A program made the translations under genes and the position numbers. Shown in pieces: positions 1-6,954 of a stretch of DNA of 18,747 nt; position 1 is the stretch's first letter; each line of letters opens with the position of its first letter. The stretch is from an uncultured Angelakisella sp. GTDB lineage: Bacteria > Bacillota > Clostridia > Oscillospirales > Ruminococcaceae. The notes under the pieces are model-generated. The model was given only the letters and a program-made list of their open reading frames with translations, did not search any database and was not told the origin of the DNA. Location of the stretch: positions 1 to 18,747 of the forward strand of contig CANOCD010000002.1 in assembly GCA_947564495.1 (NCBI GenBank), read 5' to 3'.

Positions 1-1
1 G

Positions 2-928
2 TTGGAAATCCTGCCGCCGGAAATCAACTGCACCACCCCCGACGACGACAGCGATGACTCCGACCACTGGGAAGCCTACGAGGACAAGATCGAGGACGCC
101 AAGCGGGGGAGCACCGTCAAGCTGGACCTCACCGGCAACGCCGAGGTGCCCTTCTACGTCTTTGAAAGCGCCCGGGGGCGGGACGTCACCCTCCAGATGA
201 AGGCCGGGAAGAACTACACCTGGACCATCAACGGCAAGGCCATGAAGAAGTGGCCCGCCGGGCAGATCTACCTCCCCCTGGAGGTGGAAACGCTGAAAGA
301 CAAGACCCTCACCCGCCTCTGCCGGGATAACGACGTCCGCACCTTTAAGCTCCGCCACGAGGGCAGCTTCTACGGCGACATGAAGCTCACCGTGGACGTG
401 GGGGTGGGCAACGCCAAAAAGACCATGTACCTCTACAGCTACGACGAGGACAAGGAACGGCTCACCTACCAGTCCTGCGCCCTGGCGGATAACGACGGGG
501 ACGTCACCTTTGTGATGACCAGGAGCCTGGGGGCCTACGCCGTCACCTCCAAGGCCCTCTACGGCGAAAAGCCGGTCTCCGGGGGAGGCGGCCTGGTGGG
601 CGGCGGCTCTGGCAACGGGCCAACCACTGTCTACCCGCCGGTGGCCCCGGTCTCCCCCGCCCCCTCCAGTTCCTCCAGCAGTTCCAGCTCCTCCTCTAGC
701 AGCAGCGAGAGCAGTGAAAGCAGCTCCCAGAGCGAACCCGCCCTGCCCCCGGAGCCCCCCTCCTCCTCCCAGGAGCCCGTGGCCCCTGTGGACACCGACA
801 CCAAGCCCAAGGAGAGCATCCCTGTCCTGGTGCCGGTCCTGGTCCTGGCCATCGCCGGGGTCATCACCGCCACCGTCCTGGTGGTGCGGAGCAGCAAGGG
901 CAGGCTGGACGATTTCGACGAAGACTGA
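2..928 (+). CDS. Partial surface protein with Ser-rich stalk and C-terminal membrane anchor
   Basis: The frame is open at the window edge, so this is probably the 3' part of a longer gene; the TTG at position 2 is not a convincing start. I do not recognise a named family. Visible residues 1-190 are acidic and beta-rich, and the LYSYDEDKERL to GAYAVTSKAL stretch (144-186) resembles the small beta-sandwich modules of clostridial cell-surface proteins. A Gly-rich hinge (193-206) and a Pro/Ser linker follow, with a near-pure Ser run at 222-243. One hydrophobic helix lies at about 273-296, followed by a short charged tail (RSSKGRLDDFDED). There is no LPXTG motif, so I infer a single-pass protein with its bulk outside the cell. 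A terminator begins 20 bases after the stop. Confidence 0.7.
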   Translation: MEILPPEINCTTPDDDSDDSDHWEAYEDKIEDAKRGSTVKLDLTGNAEVPFYVFESARGRDVTLQMKAGKNYTWTINGKAMKKWPAGQIYLPLEVETLKDKTLTRLCRDNDVRTFKLRHEGSFYGDMKLTVDVGVGNAKKTMYLYSYDEDKERLTYQSCALADNDGDVTFVMTRSLGAYAVTSKALYGEKPVSGGGGLVGGGSGNGPTTVYPPVAPVSPAPSSSSSSSSSSSSSSESSESSSQSEPALPPEPPSSSQEPVAPVDTDTKPKESIPVLVPVLVLAIAGVITATVLVVRSSKGRLDDFDED

Positions 929-947
929 CCCCCCATCCCCCCAAAGC

Positions 948-983
948 AAAAGGGACGCCAGGAAGAAACGGCGTCCCTTTTTT
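948..983. terminator. Bidirectional rho-independent terminator
   Basis: GGGACGCC (952-959) pairs with GGCGTCCC (970-977) around a 10-base loop, and flanking A and T runs (948-951, 978-983) extend the stem. The six-T tail on the plus strand ends the surface-protein transcript. The A-rich left side gives a T-rich tail on the minus strand, so the hairpin can also end the convergent thioesterase transcript, whose stop is at 1003. Confidence 0.9.
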
Positions 984-1002
984 CGGTGGTGCAAATCAAA
1001 AT

Positions 1003-1734
1003 TCAGAAGCGGACCCCCGCCTCGAAGCAGACCTGCTCCTCTCCCCTGCCCTGGAAGTAGTACCGCCCCGGGCCCTCCTCCCGGGAGTAAAGCCGCAGGG
1101 TCCCGCCCATGGGGAGCTCCCGGTGGTAGCTCACGGCCAGCTCCCGGACAGGCCCGCTTTGGAACCGCTCCGGGGGGAGGTAGTCGCAGATGATGTCGGC
1201 GTACCGGGTGTTGTTCATGTGGCGGTTCTGGTCGCACCGGGAATACCGGGCGGTCTCCTCCCCCAGCAGGACCTCGGTCCCGTCCGCCTTGGGGATGCGG
1301 ATGGGGAGCTCCGGCACCGGGTCCCCGGAGAAGGGGAGGCCAAGGGCCTCCGGGGTCTTTCGCAGGATGCGCCGGGTGTCGGTATCCACCAGCACCCACT
1401 GGGCGTAGACGGCGGCGGCCAGCTTGTCCCCCATCGTAATTGCGGTGTACCGGGGGTAGATGGCCCGGGTGGGTGAGGCGGGCCGGGTGGTCAGAAGGAC
1501 CTCCGACCCGGCGGGGATGTCCTCGTAGACCTGGGCGCAGAGCTTGGCCAGGAGGAAGGCGGTATGGGTCTCCCGGTACCGCTCCCCCGTCACCCCCAGG
1601 AGGGTGCAGTGAAGGGTGCTGATCTCCTGGACCATCCGCAGGAGGCCCCCCATGGTGAGGCGCAGGGTAAAATCGCATTCGCATTCCGAGACATACCGCC
1701 GGAACTCACAGCGGCCAGGGGTGCAGGATTCCAC
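1003..1734 (-). CDS. Acyl-ACP thioesterase
   Basis: This 243-residue protein is a bacterial acyl-ACP thioesterase of the FatA/FatB-like double-hotdog family (PF01643). Such enzymes hydrolyse acyl-ACP to free fatty acid plus ACP in the cytoplasm. The first hotdog carries the helix after SECECDFTLRLTMGG (residues 17-31). The second begins at RYSRCDQNRHMNNTRY (163-178), the family's D-x-N-x-H-x-N-N active-site motif. Length is normal. The GTG start is supported by GGGAGGAG about six bases upstream. The gene stands alone, convergent with the surface-protein gene and divergent from the acetyltransferase. Chain-length preference cannot be read from the sequence. It lies about 7 kb from the fab operon but uses that pathway's product. 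Confidence 0.9.
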   Translation of the reverse strand: MESCTPGRCEFRRYVSECECDFTLRLTMGGLLRMVQEISTLHCTLLGVTGERYRETHTAFLLAKLCAQVYEDIPAGSEVLLTTRPASPTRAIYPRYTAITMGDKLAAAVYAQWVLVDTDTRRILRKTPEALGLPFSGDPVPELPIRIPKADGTEVLLGEETARYSRCDQNRHMNNTRYADIICDYLPPERFQSGPVRELAVSYHRELPMGGTLRLYSREEGPGRYYFQGRGEEQVCFEAGVRF

Positions 1735-1771
1735 AAAAAACTCCTCCCAAACATTGGATTTTTACCGTCCT

Positions 1772-1800
1772 ATTATAGCACAAACCGAGGAAAAAGGAAA
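1772..1800 (-). promoter_or_regulatory. Extended -10 promoter for the thioesterase
   Basis: Read on the minus strand, TATAAT (1777-1772) is preceded by TGC, giving the extended -10 form TGCTATAAT. The -35 region 17 bases upstream (TTTCCT, 1800-1795) is poor, as is usual for extended -10 promoters. Confidence 0.7.
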
Positions 1801-1804
1801 GCGG

Positions 1805-1833
1805 TTGTGGGGCCCGCCCCGTTGTGCTATAAT
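1805..1833 (+). promoter_or_regulatory. Promoter for the acetyltransferase-recQ pair
   Basis: TTGTGG (1805-1810), a 17-base spacer and TATAAT (1828-1833) with TGC in front of it form a good sigma-A promoter. It lies 38 bases before the acetyltransferase start and back to back with the thioesterase promoter; the two -35 regions are four bases apart. Confidence 0.8.
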
Positions 1834-1870
1834 GGGGGACAGAGAGATCATCGAACCGGGAGGGAAAAGG

Positions 1871-2431
1871 ATGAACGCTGTCACCATTCGGGACGCCACC
1901 CCCGCCGACGCCGAAAGGCTGCTGGCCATCTACGCCTGGTACGTGGAGGAGACCGCCATCACCTTTGAGTACGACGTCCCCACTCTGGCGGAGTTCCGGG
2001 GGCGGATGGAGCGGACCCTGGCCCGCTACCCCTACCTCATAGCCGAGGAGAACGGGACCGCCCTGGGCTACGCCTACGCCGGCCCCCTCTCGGAGCGCCC
2101 CGCCTACCAGTGGTCCTGCGAGCTTTCCATCTACCTGGACCGGGCCGCCCGGGGCCGGGGGCTGGGCCGCCGTCTGTACCAGGCCCTGGAGAGCCGCCTC
2201 CGGGGGATGGGGGTGCGGAACCTCTACGCCTGCATCGCCTATCCCCGGGTGGAGGATGAATATCTCACCCGGAACAGCGCAGAGTTCCACGCCCACCTGG
2301 GCTTTGTGAAGGCGGGGACCTTCCGCCGGTGCGGCAATAAGTTCGGCCGCTGGTACGATATGATCTGGATGGAAAAGCTCATCGGGGGCCACGGCCCGGA
2401 ACCGGACCCGGTGTGGGAGCCAAAGGACTGA
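1871..2431 (+). CDS. GNAT family N-acetyltransferase, Pat-like
   Basis: This 186-residue protein is a GNAT fold acetyltransferase, transferring acetyl from acetyl-CoA to an amine. It starts MNAVTIRDATPADAERL, and the acetyl-CoA binding motif A is at RAARGRGLGRRLYQALE (about residues 91-107). The C-terminal part (NSAEFHAHLGF, then GTFRRCGNKFGRWYD) matches the phosphinothricin/methionine-sulfoximine acetyltransferase subgroup. Many chromosomal members act on unknown substrates or on amino-acid analogues, so herbicide resistance is not implied. The ATG at 1871 is chosen because GGGAGG sits seven bases upstream and family similarity begins there; the frame stays open further upstream but crosses the promoter. 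recQ follows 16 bases later. Confidence 0.9.
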   Translation: MNAVTIRDATPADAERLLAIYAWYVEETAITFEYDVPTLAEFRGRMERTLARYPYLIAEENGTALGYAYAGPLSERPAYQWSCELSIYLDRAARGRGLGRRLYQALESRLRGMGVRNLYACIAYPRVEDEYLTRNSAEFHAHLGFVKAGTFRRCGNKFGRWYDMIWMEKLIGGHGPEPDPVWEPKD

Positions 2432-2447
2432 CAGAGGGGGGACCGTG

Positions 2448-4484
2448 ATGGACAAGCAGGAGGCGCTTCGCCTCTATTTCGGCCACGATGCCTTCCGGGG
2501 CGGTCAGGAGGCCCTCATCGACAGCATCCTGGCGGGGCGGGACGCCCTGGGGGTCATGCCCACCGGCGGGGGAAAATCTCTCTGCTACCAGATCCCCGCC
2601 CTGCTGCTCCCGGGGCTCTCCCTGGTGGTCTCCCCCCTCATCTCCCTGATGAAGGACCAGGTGGCCGCCCTGGAGGTGGCGGGGATACCCGCCGTCTTTC
2701 TCAACAGCGCCATGACCGGGGAGGAGTTCCGCTCCGCCTGGGAACGAATCCGCAGGGGGGACTGCCGCCTGATCTACGTGGCCCCGGAGCGGCTGGAAAA
2801 CGAGGGCTTTCTCTCCTCCATCGCCCGGCGGGAGATCTCCCTGGTGGCGGTGGACGAGGCCCACTGCATCTCCCAGTGGGGGCAGGATTTCCGCCCCAGC
2901 TACCGGAAAATTTCCGCCTTTGTGGAGGGTCTCCCCCGCCGCCCGGTGGTGGCCGCCTTCACCGCCACCGCCACCCGCCGGGTCCGGGAGGACATCGCCG
3001 TGCAGCTCCATCTCCGGGACCCCCTGGAGGTGGTCACCGGCTTTGACCGGCCCAACCTTTTCTTCCAGGTGCTCCGCCCCCGGAAGAAGCTCCACGCCCT
3101 TCTCTCCCTGGTGGAGGAGCGCCGGGAGAAAAGCGGCATCGTCTACTGCGCCACCCGCTCCGCCGTGGAGCAGGTCTGCGACGCCCTCCGGGAGGCGGGG
3201 TTCCCCGCCACCCGGTATCACGCCGGGCTTACCGACGGGGAGCGGCGGAAGAACCAGGAGGACTTCCAGTACGACCGCTGCCCCGTCATGGCCGCCACCA
3301 ACGCCTTCGGCATGGGCATCGACAAATCCAACGTGGGGTACGTCATCCACTACAATATGCCCAAGGACCTGGAATCCTACTACCAGGAGGCGGGACGGGC
3401 CGGGCGGGACGGGGAGCCCGCCGACTGCATCCTCCTCTTTTCCCCGGGGGACATCGTCACCGCCAAGTTTCTCATCCAGCACAGCAGCGAGGAGGAGGAT
3501 GAGGACGCCGCCCGGGCCCGGCAGAAGCAGGACCTGGCCCGGCTGGAGACCATGGCGGGGTACTGCAAGACCCGGGGGTGCTACCGGGGGTATCTCCTGG
3601 ATTACTTCGGCCAGCCCCGCCCCGACCGGTGCGAAAACTGCGGCAACTGCCTAGGGGAGACCACCCGGGAGGACATCACCGTCCCCGCCCAGATGATCCT
3701 CTCCTGCGTCCTCCGGGTGGAGCGGAAGCTGGGGTACTTCGTGGGACGAGCCCTCATCGTCCAGATCCTCCGGGGCGGGCACGGCCAGCGGATTCGTGAC
3801 CTGGGCCTGGACACCCTTTCAACCTACGGGCTGATGAAGGACCGGGACCGCCAGGCCATCGGGGAGTACATCGACTGCCTTGTCGCCCAAGGCTACGCCT
3901 TTGTGGAGCCCGAGCACCAGACCTTCCGCCCCACCCAAAAGGCGGACCAGGTGCTGTTCCACGGGGAAAAGGTGACCATGGCCGTCCGGGCCCTCCTCCC
4001 CGGGGAGGAGAAGCCCCGCCGGGAGCCCAAAGAGCCCCGAGGGCCCAGGGAACCCCGGCCCCAGGAGCCCAGGGAACCAAACCCCCGGCGGGAGCGTGCC
4101 CCCCGGGAGGAGCCCCCGGGCAGCTGGGCACGGCGGGTCCTCCAAAAGGACGCCCAAAGGGGGACCGCCCAGACGCCCCCAAGGCCGGGCCCGGAACCCC
4201 GGTCCGACCCCGAAGGACCGGCGGCCCCGGCGCTTATCGGCCCCGGGGAGCCGGACCCCATCCTCCTGGAACGTCTCCGGGACGAGCGGTCCCGCCTGGC
4301 TCAGGAGGCCAAGGTCCCGGCCTACGTCATCTTCTCCAACGCAGCCCTGGTGGATATGGCCAAACGCCTGCCCCGGACCCTGGGGGAGTTTTTGCAGGTC
4401 TCCGGGGTGGGCCAGGTGAAGGCCCAGCGGTACGGCAAGGAGTTCCTGGGGGTCATCCGGGGGTTCCTGGAGGGGGAGGACTGA
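2448..4484 (+). CDS. recQ: ATP-dependent DNA helicase RecQ
   Basis: RecQ is a 3'-5' superfamily 2 DNA helicase of recombination and replication-fork repair. All three classic parts are present in 678 residues. The helicase core (about 1-345) has Walker A TGGGKS (39-44), DEAH (136-139) with the RecQ aromatic loop HCISQWGQDFRPSY, FTATAT (171-176) and the QEAGRAGRDG arginine-finger motif (313-322). The RQC region has zinc cysteines at 378, 395, 398 and 401 with the E. coli spacing, then a winged helix to about 510. The HRDC domain lies at about 602-678. Residues 520-595 form an unusual Pro/Arg/Glu linker with many REP-like triplets. GTG at 2445 is in frame directly before the ATG; the G-rich site upstream suits ATG 2448. 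It is probably cotranscribed with the acetyltransferase. Confidence 0.97.
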   Translation: MDKQEALRLYFGHDAFRGGQEALIDSILAGRDALGVMPTGGGKSLCYQIPALLLPGLSLVVSPLISLMKDQVAALEVAGIPAVFLNSAMTGEEFRSAWERIRRGDCRLIYVAPERLENEGFLSSIARREISLVAVDEAHCISQWGQDFRPSYRKISAFVEGLPRRPVVAAFTATATRRVREDIAVQLHLRDPLEVVTGFDRPNLFFQVLRPRKKLHALLSLVEERREKSGIVYCATRSAVEQVCDALREAGFPATRYHAGLTDGERRKNQEDFQYDRCPVMAATNAFGMGIDKSNVGYVIHYNMPKDLESYYQEAGRAGRDGEPADCILLFSPGDIVTAKFLIQHSSEEEDEDAARARQKQDLARLETMAGYCKTRGCYRGYLLDYFGQPRPDRCENCGNCLGETTREDITVPAQMILSCVLRVERKLGYFVGRALIVQILRGGHGQRIRDLGLDTLSTYGLMKDRDRQAIGEYIDCLVAQGYAFVEPEHQTFRPTQKADQVLFHGEKVTMAVRALLPGEEKPRREPKEPRGPREPRPQEPREPNPRRERAPREEPPGSWARRVLQKDAQRGTAQTPPRPGPEPRSDPEGPAAPALIGPGEPDPILLERLRDERSRLAQEAKVPAYVIFSNAALVDMAKRLPRTLGEFLQVSGVGQVKAQRYGKEFLGVIRGFLEGED

Positions 4485-4512
4485 CCGCCCCCATCCCCAA
4501 AACAGCAGAACA

Positions 4513-4551
4513 CGGCGGCGGACACCAAGCCTGGGTCCGCCGCCGTTTTTT
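4513..4551 (+). terminator. Rho-independent terminator after recQ
   Basis: CGGCGGCGGAC (4513-4523) pairs perfectly with GTCCGCCGCCG (4535-4545), followed by six T (4546-4551). It lies between the convergent stops of recQ and the ABC ATPase. The minus-strand tail is not T-rich right after the stem, so it mainly serves recQ. Confidence 0.9.
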
Positions 4552-4552
4552 G

Positions 4553-5116
4553 TTACAGCTCCACGATCCGGGCCCCCAGCAGCTCTGCCTCCTCCCGGTG
4601 GTGCACCGCCGCCACCAGGGCCGCCCGGGGAAACTGCCGGAGCAAAAAGGCCGCCGCCCGCTCCCGGTTCTCCTCGTCCAGACCGGCGAAGGGCTCGTCC
4701 AGGAGGACCAAAGAACTCCCCAGGGCCGCCGCCCGGGCGATGGCCGCCCGCCGGGCCATCCCCCCGCTGACCGTCCCGGGCAGGCTGTCCCCCTCCTCCC
4801 CCAGGCCCAGGCCGGCAAGGAGGGCCAGCAGCTCCCCCCTGCCCTTCCCGGGGGCGGCCAGGGCCATGTTCTCCAGGAGGGTCATCCCCGGGACCAGGCG
4901 GTTCTCCTGGAACACCATGGAGACCCCCTCGGCGGGGATGCCGGTGACCTCCCCCGCCTCGGGCCGCTCCAGCCCGGCCATGAGCCGCAGCAGGGTGGTC
5001 TTTCCCCGCCCCGAGGGCCCCATGAGGGCCACCCGCTCCCCCGGCCCCACCGTCAGGGAGAAGTCCCGGAACAGGGGCTTGCCGGGGTAGGAAAAGCTGA
5101 TCTTGCAAAGCTCCAT
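4553..5116 (-). CDS. ABC transporter ATP-binding protein, SsuB/TauB-like, short
   Basis: This is the cytoplasmic ATPase of an ABC importer. All nucleotide-binding motifs are visible: Walker A GPSGRGKT (33-40), Q-loop Gln70, signature VSGGMA (116-121), Walker B LVLLDE (136-141), D-loop AGLD (144-147) and switch His172. SGGM with a following basic residue is typical of the SsuB/TauB/NrtD nitrate-sulfonate-taurine group. At 187 residues it is much shorter than the usual 240-260; loops are trimmed and the C-terminal extension after the switch His is missing. The ATG at 5116 shares one base with the permease stop (TGATG), so translation is coupled. The frame is open upstream to 5521, but that part is shadow. 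The substrate is unknown. Confidence 0.9.
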   Translation of the reverse strand: MELCKISFSYPGKPLFRDFSLTVGPGERVALMGPSGRGKTTLLRLMAGLERPEAGEVTGIPAEGVSMVFQENRLVPGMTLLENMALAAPGKGRGELLALLAGLGLGEEGDSLPGTVSGGMARRAAIARAAALGSSLVLLDEPFAGLDEENRERAAAFLLRQFPRAALVAAVHHREEAELLGARIVEL

Positions 5117-5847
5117 CACCGGTCCCCCCTTTCCCGCAGCAGAAAGAGCATCCCCCGCTCCAGGGCCATGGACAGCAGGATGATGAACCCCGTCCAGGCG
5201 AAGAGGTCCGGCATCTCCAGGTAGGCTTTGGAATTGTAGAGGGCCAGCCCGATAGACCCGGGGGCGATGGCGATGACCTCCCCGGCGATGCCGGCCTTCC
5301 AGGCGAAGCCCAGCCCTGTCCGCAGGGCCGAAAGGAAATAGGGCCGTGCCGCCGGGAAGTAGATCCCCCGGAGTCGCCCCCACAGGGAGAAGCGGTAGAC
5401 CCGGGCCACCTCCAGGAGCTGGCGGTCCGCCCCGGCGATGCCCTGGCGGACGTTCTGCCAGGTCAGGGGCAAGACCATGAGGAAAGCGATAAAAACCGAC
5501 AGCCCCCCAGCCCTGATCCACACCAGGGCCAGGATGACGAAGGAGGCCACCGGGGTGGACTTCACCGCCGCCATAGCGGGGGCCAGGAACTCCCCCGCCA
5601 GGGGGAACAGGCTGGACACCACCGCCAGCAGGGTCCCCGCCGCCACCCCCAGGAAAAACCCCAGGAGGACACGCCCCAGGGAGTGGAGGCAGCTCTGCCA
5701 GAAAAGGCCCTCCCCCAGGAGGGAGAACATCCGCCCCAGCACCGCCAGGGGGGCCGGGAGGAGCAGCTCCTCCCCCACCAGGAGGGCGGCGGCCTGCCAG
5801 AGGGCAAGCCAGAGGCAGGGAATCCAGGCTTTTCGCAGAACAGGCAC
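5116..5847 (-). CDS. ABC transporter permease, SsuC/TauC-like
   Basis: This is a 243-residue inner-membrane permease of the binding-protein-dependent importer superfamily. About six hydrophobic segments are visible (near residues 8-26, 53-80, 84-110, 112-132, 172-195 and 212-235). The EAA-type loop EVARVYRFSLWGRLRGI...P, which docks on the ATPase, lies about two-thirds along. Family members import sulfonates, nitrate, taurine or thiamine precursors; the substrate cannot be told here. The GTG at 5847 is chosen over the far-upstream ATG because AAAGGAGG stands eight bases before it and the hydrophobic N-terminus follows at once. The 39 upstream in-frame codons cross the divergent promoter region. 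No substrate-binding protein gene is in the window. Confidence 0.88.
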   Translation of the reverse strand: MPVLRKAWIPCLWLALWQAAALLVGEELLLPAPLAVLGRMFSLLGEGLFWQSCLHSLGRVLLGFFLGVAAGTLLAVVSSLFPLAGEFLAPAMAAVKSTPVASFVILALVWIRAGGLSVFIAFLMVLPLTWQNVRQGIAGADRQLLEVARVYRFSLWGRLRGIYFPAARPYFLSALRTGLGFAWKAGIAGEVIAIAPGSIGLALYNSKAYLEMPDLFAWTGFIILLSMALERGMLFLLRERGDR

Positions 5848-5906
5848 AGGGGACACCTCCTTTGGCGGGATGGCCGCCAGGTCACGGAAAAATTTTGCAA
5901 AAGGGG

Positions 5907-5935
5907 TTGACAGGTTTTCGGGTGTGTGGTATATT
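5907..5935 (+). promoter_or_regulatory. Strong sigma-A promoter for the DUF3796/XRE pair
   Basis: A perfect -35 TTGACA (5907-5912), a 17-base spacer and -10 TATATT (5930-5935) stand 46 bases before the DUF3796 start. The ribosome site AAGGAGG is at 5968-5974. This is the closest match to consensus among the promoters I found. Confidence 0.88.
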
Positions 5936-5963
5936 TCTATCATAAGGTGCGAAATACACCACA
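5925..5963. promoter_or_regulatory. Inverted repeat over the -10 box, probable operator
   Basis: TGTGGTATATTTC (5925-5937) and GAAATACACCACA (5951-5963) are inverted copies, 12 of 13 matching, with a 13-base spacer. Half-site centres are 26 bases apart. The left half covers the -10 box and the right half lies in the early transcribed region, so a dimer bound here would block transcription. The XRE regulator encoded in the same operon is the obvious candidate ligand, which is inference. Confidence 0.6.
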
Positions 5964-5981
5964 TTACAAGGAGGTCATCTT

Positions 5982-6341
5982 ATGACAAAGCAACGTTTCA
6001 ACGCCCTGGGACTGCTGTCCCTCCTGGCCCTTGTCGCCCTGGCGGGGCGGCTCACCGGGGAGCCCGGCTGGTACGGGTTTTTAGGCTTCGCCTACTACCT
6101 CCGGTACTTCGCCGTCCAGCCCGACGAGCTGTTCCGGCAGAACCTCCAGCGGTCCGCCACCTTCGCCTTTCTGGCGGAGATGGTCTCCCTGGCGCCCCTG
6201 GTGTTCCTCTGCCTGGGCCTCTACGGCCCCGGCAAGGCGGCGGCCGCCGCCTTCGCCCTCAGCTTCGCCGTCTCGATCTTCGCCTTCACCGGGGCCCTCC
6301 AGCTGCTGGAGTGGCGGGAGCGAAAGGGGGCGGCGGAATGA
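5982..6341 (+). CDS. DUF3796 family membrane protein
   Basis: This 119-residue hydrophobic protein opens with a Leu-rich segment and then GEPGWYGFLGFAYYLRYF (27-44), the aromatic/Gly motif of the DUF3796 family of Bacillota. Helices are likely at about 6-22, 58-80 and 86-108. Its role is not known. Family members are typically encoded directly before a small XRE regulator, as here. The start is firm: ATG with AAGGAGG seven bases upstream and a strong promoter. The stop overlaps the regulator start by four bases (ATGA). Confidence 0.8.
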   Translation: MTKQRFNALGLLSLLALVALAGRLTGEPGWYGFLGFAYYLRYFAVQPDELFRQNLQRSATFAFLAEMVSLAPLVFLCLGLYGPGKAAAAAFALSFAVSIFAFTGALQLLEWRERKGAAE

Positions 6342-6541
6342 TCCGCAACCGCATCCGGGAGCACCGGGCCCGGCTGGGCATGAGCCAGGACGAGCTGGCC
6401 AAACTCACCGGCGTCCGCCGGGAGACCATCGGCAATCTGGAGAAGGGGCGGTACAACCCCTCCCTGGTCTTGGCCTGGAACATTGCGGCGGTGTTCGGGG
6501 TGACCATCGAGGAGGTCTTTACGGTGGAGGCGGATGGGTAG
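6338..6541 (+). CDS. XRE-family helix-turn-helix regulator
   Basis: This 67-residue protein is one Cro/C1-type helix-turn-helix domain: RIREHRARLGMSQDELAKLT, then GVRRETIGNLEKGRYNPSL, with the HTH at about 15-36. The tail VFGVTIEEVFTVEADG is that of the small stand-alone YozG-like regulators. It has no sensing domain, so a signal probably reaches it through the membrane partner or by concentration. It starts by ATGA overlap with the DUF3796 gene and needs translational coupling. I infer autoregulation at the 5925-5963 inverted repeat. A longer frame extends upstream from 6338 through other genes and is not real. Confidence 0.93.
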   Translation: MIRNRIREHRARLGMSQDELAKLTGVRRETIGNLEKGRYNPSLVLAWNIAAVFGVTIEEVFTVEADG

Positions 6542-6954
6542 GGGCTCGTCTCCGGGCTGGGGCCGGCGGTGGGTGACGCTGTTGGCCCGGGGCCGTCTGT
6601 TCCGGATTCGGGCCCCTGCGGGGGCCCTGTCCGGAAGGGCAGCCGCTCCTGCGGGTGCGTGACGGGCAGGCTCGTTACGACCGCGCGGCTGTCACTTCGA
6701 GAAAACGGAGCCGGAGAAGGGTGGCTTTGCGCCCTTTCTTGGCTTCGTTTTTTATTTTTCGCTCGTCCGGTTTTAGGGGCTCGTTTTTGGGCTTAGCGGC
6801 CCGGTCTTTCCGTCCGTATCATGTTCGACCGGGCAGGGGTATTTCGCCCGCTGCGGCGGGCGACCAGGGGCGTCGCCCCTGGACCCTACCGCCCTTTGAA
6901 AAGGGCGGCCCTAAACTTTACATGGCTCGATTGTGTCCTTGTGCTTGGCTTGGC
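6542..6954. repeat. 413-bp noncoding stretch with an array of hairpins
   Basis: No credible gene is present. Perfect or near-perfect stems are: 6610-6616/6621-6627 (loop TGCG, flanked by TCCGGA at 6601-6606 and 6630-6635); the terminator at 6702-6759; 6799-6806/6827-6834 (20-base loop); 6845-6851/6856-6862 (CGCCCGC, loop TGCG); 6864-6871/6875-6882 (CCAGGGGC, loop GTC); and 6889-6896/6901-6908 (CCGCCCTT, loop TGAA). The last three are nearly contiguous. The layout looks like a mosaic of palindromic intergenic units between the convergent regulator and PAS genes. Confidence 0.6.
6702..6759 (+). terminator. Terminator after the XRE regulator
   Basis: AAAACG (6702-6707) pairs with CGTTTT (6746-6751), and inside it AGCC with GGCT and AGAAGGG with a CCCTTT-containing strand. 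The result is one long imperfect stem closed near GGCTTTGC. The right side runs into TTTTTTATTTTT. It lies 160 bases after the regulator stop. The A run on the left makes weaker termination of the PAS gene transcript possible from the other side. Confidence 0.7.

Noticed and set aside
631..999. Minus-strand 122-codon frame opposite the Ser-rich stalk
   Set aside because: It is a Leu/Glu run produced by the complement of Ser codons and crosses the terminator hairpin.
1871..2431. Naming the acetyltransferase a phosphinothricin resistance gene (pat/bar)
   Set aside because: The subgroup similarity is clear, but many chromosomal members have other or unknown substrates, so no resistance symbol is given.
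2379..3482. A 367-codon minus-strand frame antisense to recQ
   Set aside because: It lies opposite the conserved helicase motifs and has Gly/Pro/His/Val-rich composition with no start signal.
5117..5521. N-terminal extension of the ABC ATPase frame
   Set aside because: The extension is Pro/Gly/Arg-rich shadow inside the permease; the ATPase begins at the ATG overlapping the permease stop.
5848..5964. Upstream ATG for the permease
   Set aside because: It would place 39 codons across the divergent promoter and operator, and the strong ribosome site AAAGGAGG instead points to the GTG at 5847.
5939..5981. Minus-strand promoter for the permease, with TATGAT at 5944-5939
   Set aside because: The -10 is plausible, but I find no -35 at normal spacing (TTGTAA only at 19 bases), so I do not list it.
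6845..6908. CRISPR-like array
   Set aside because: The units are different hairpins, not direct repeats with regular spacers, and no cas gene is near.
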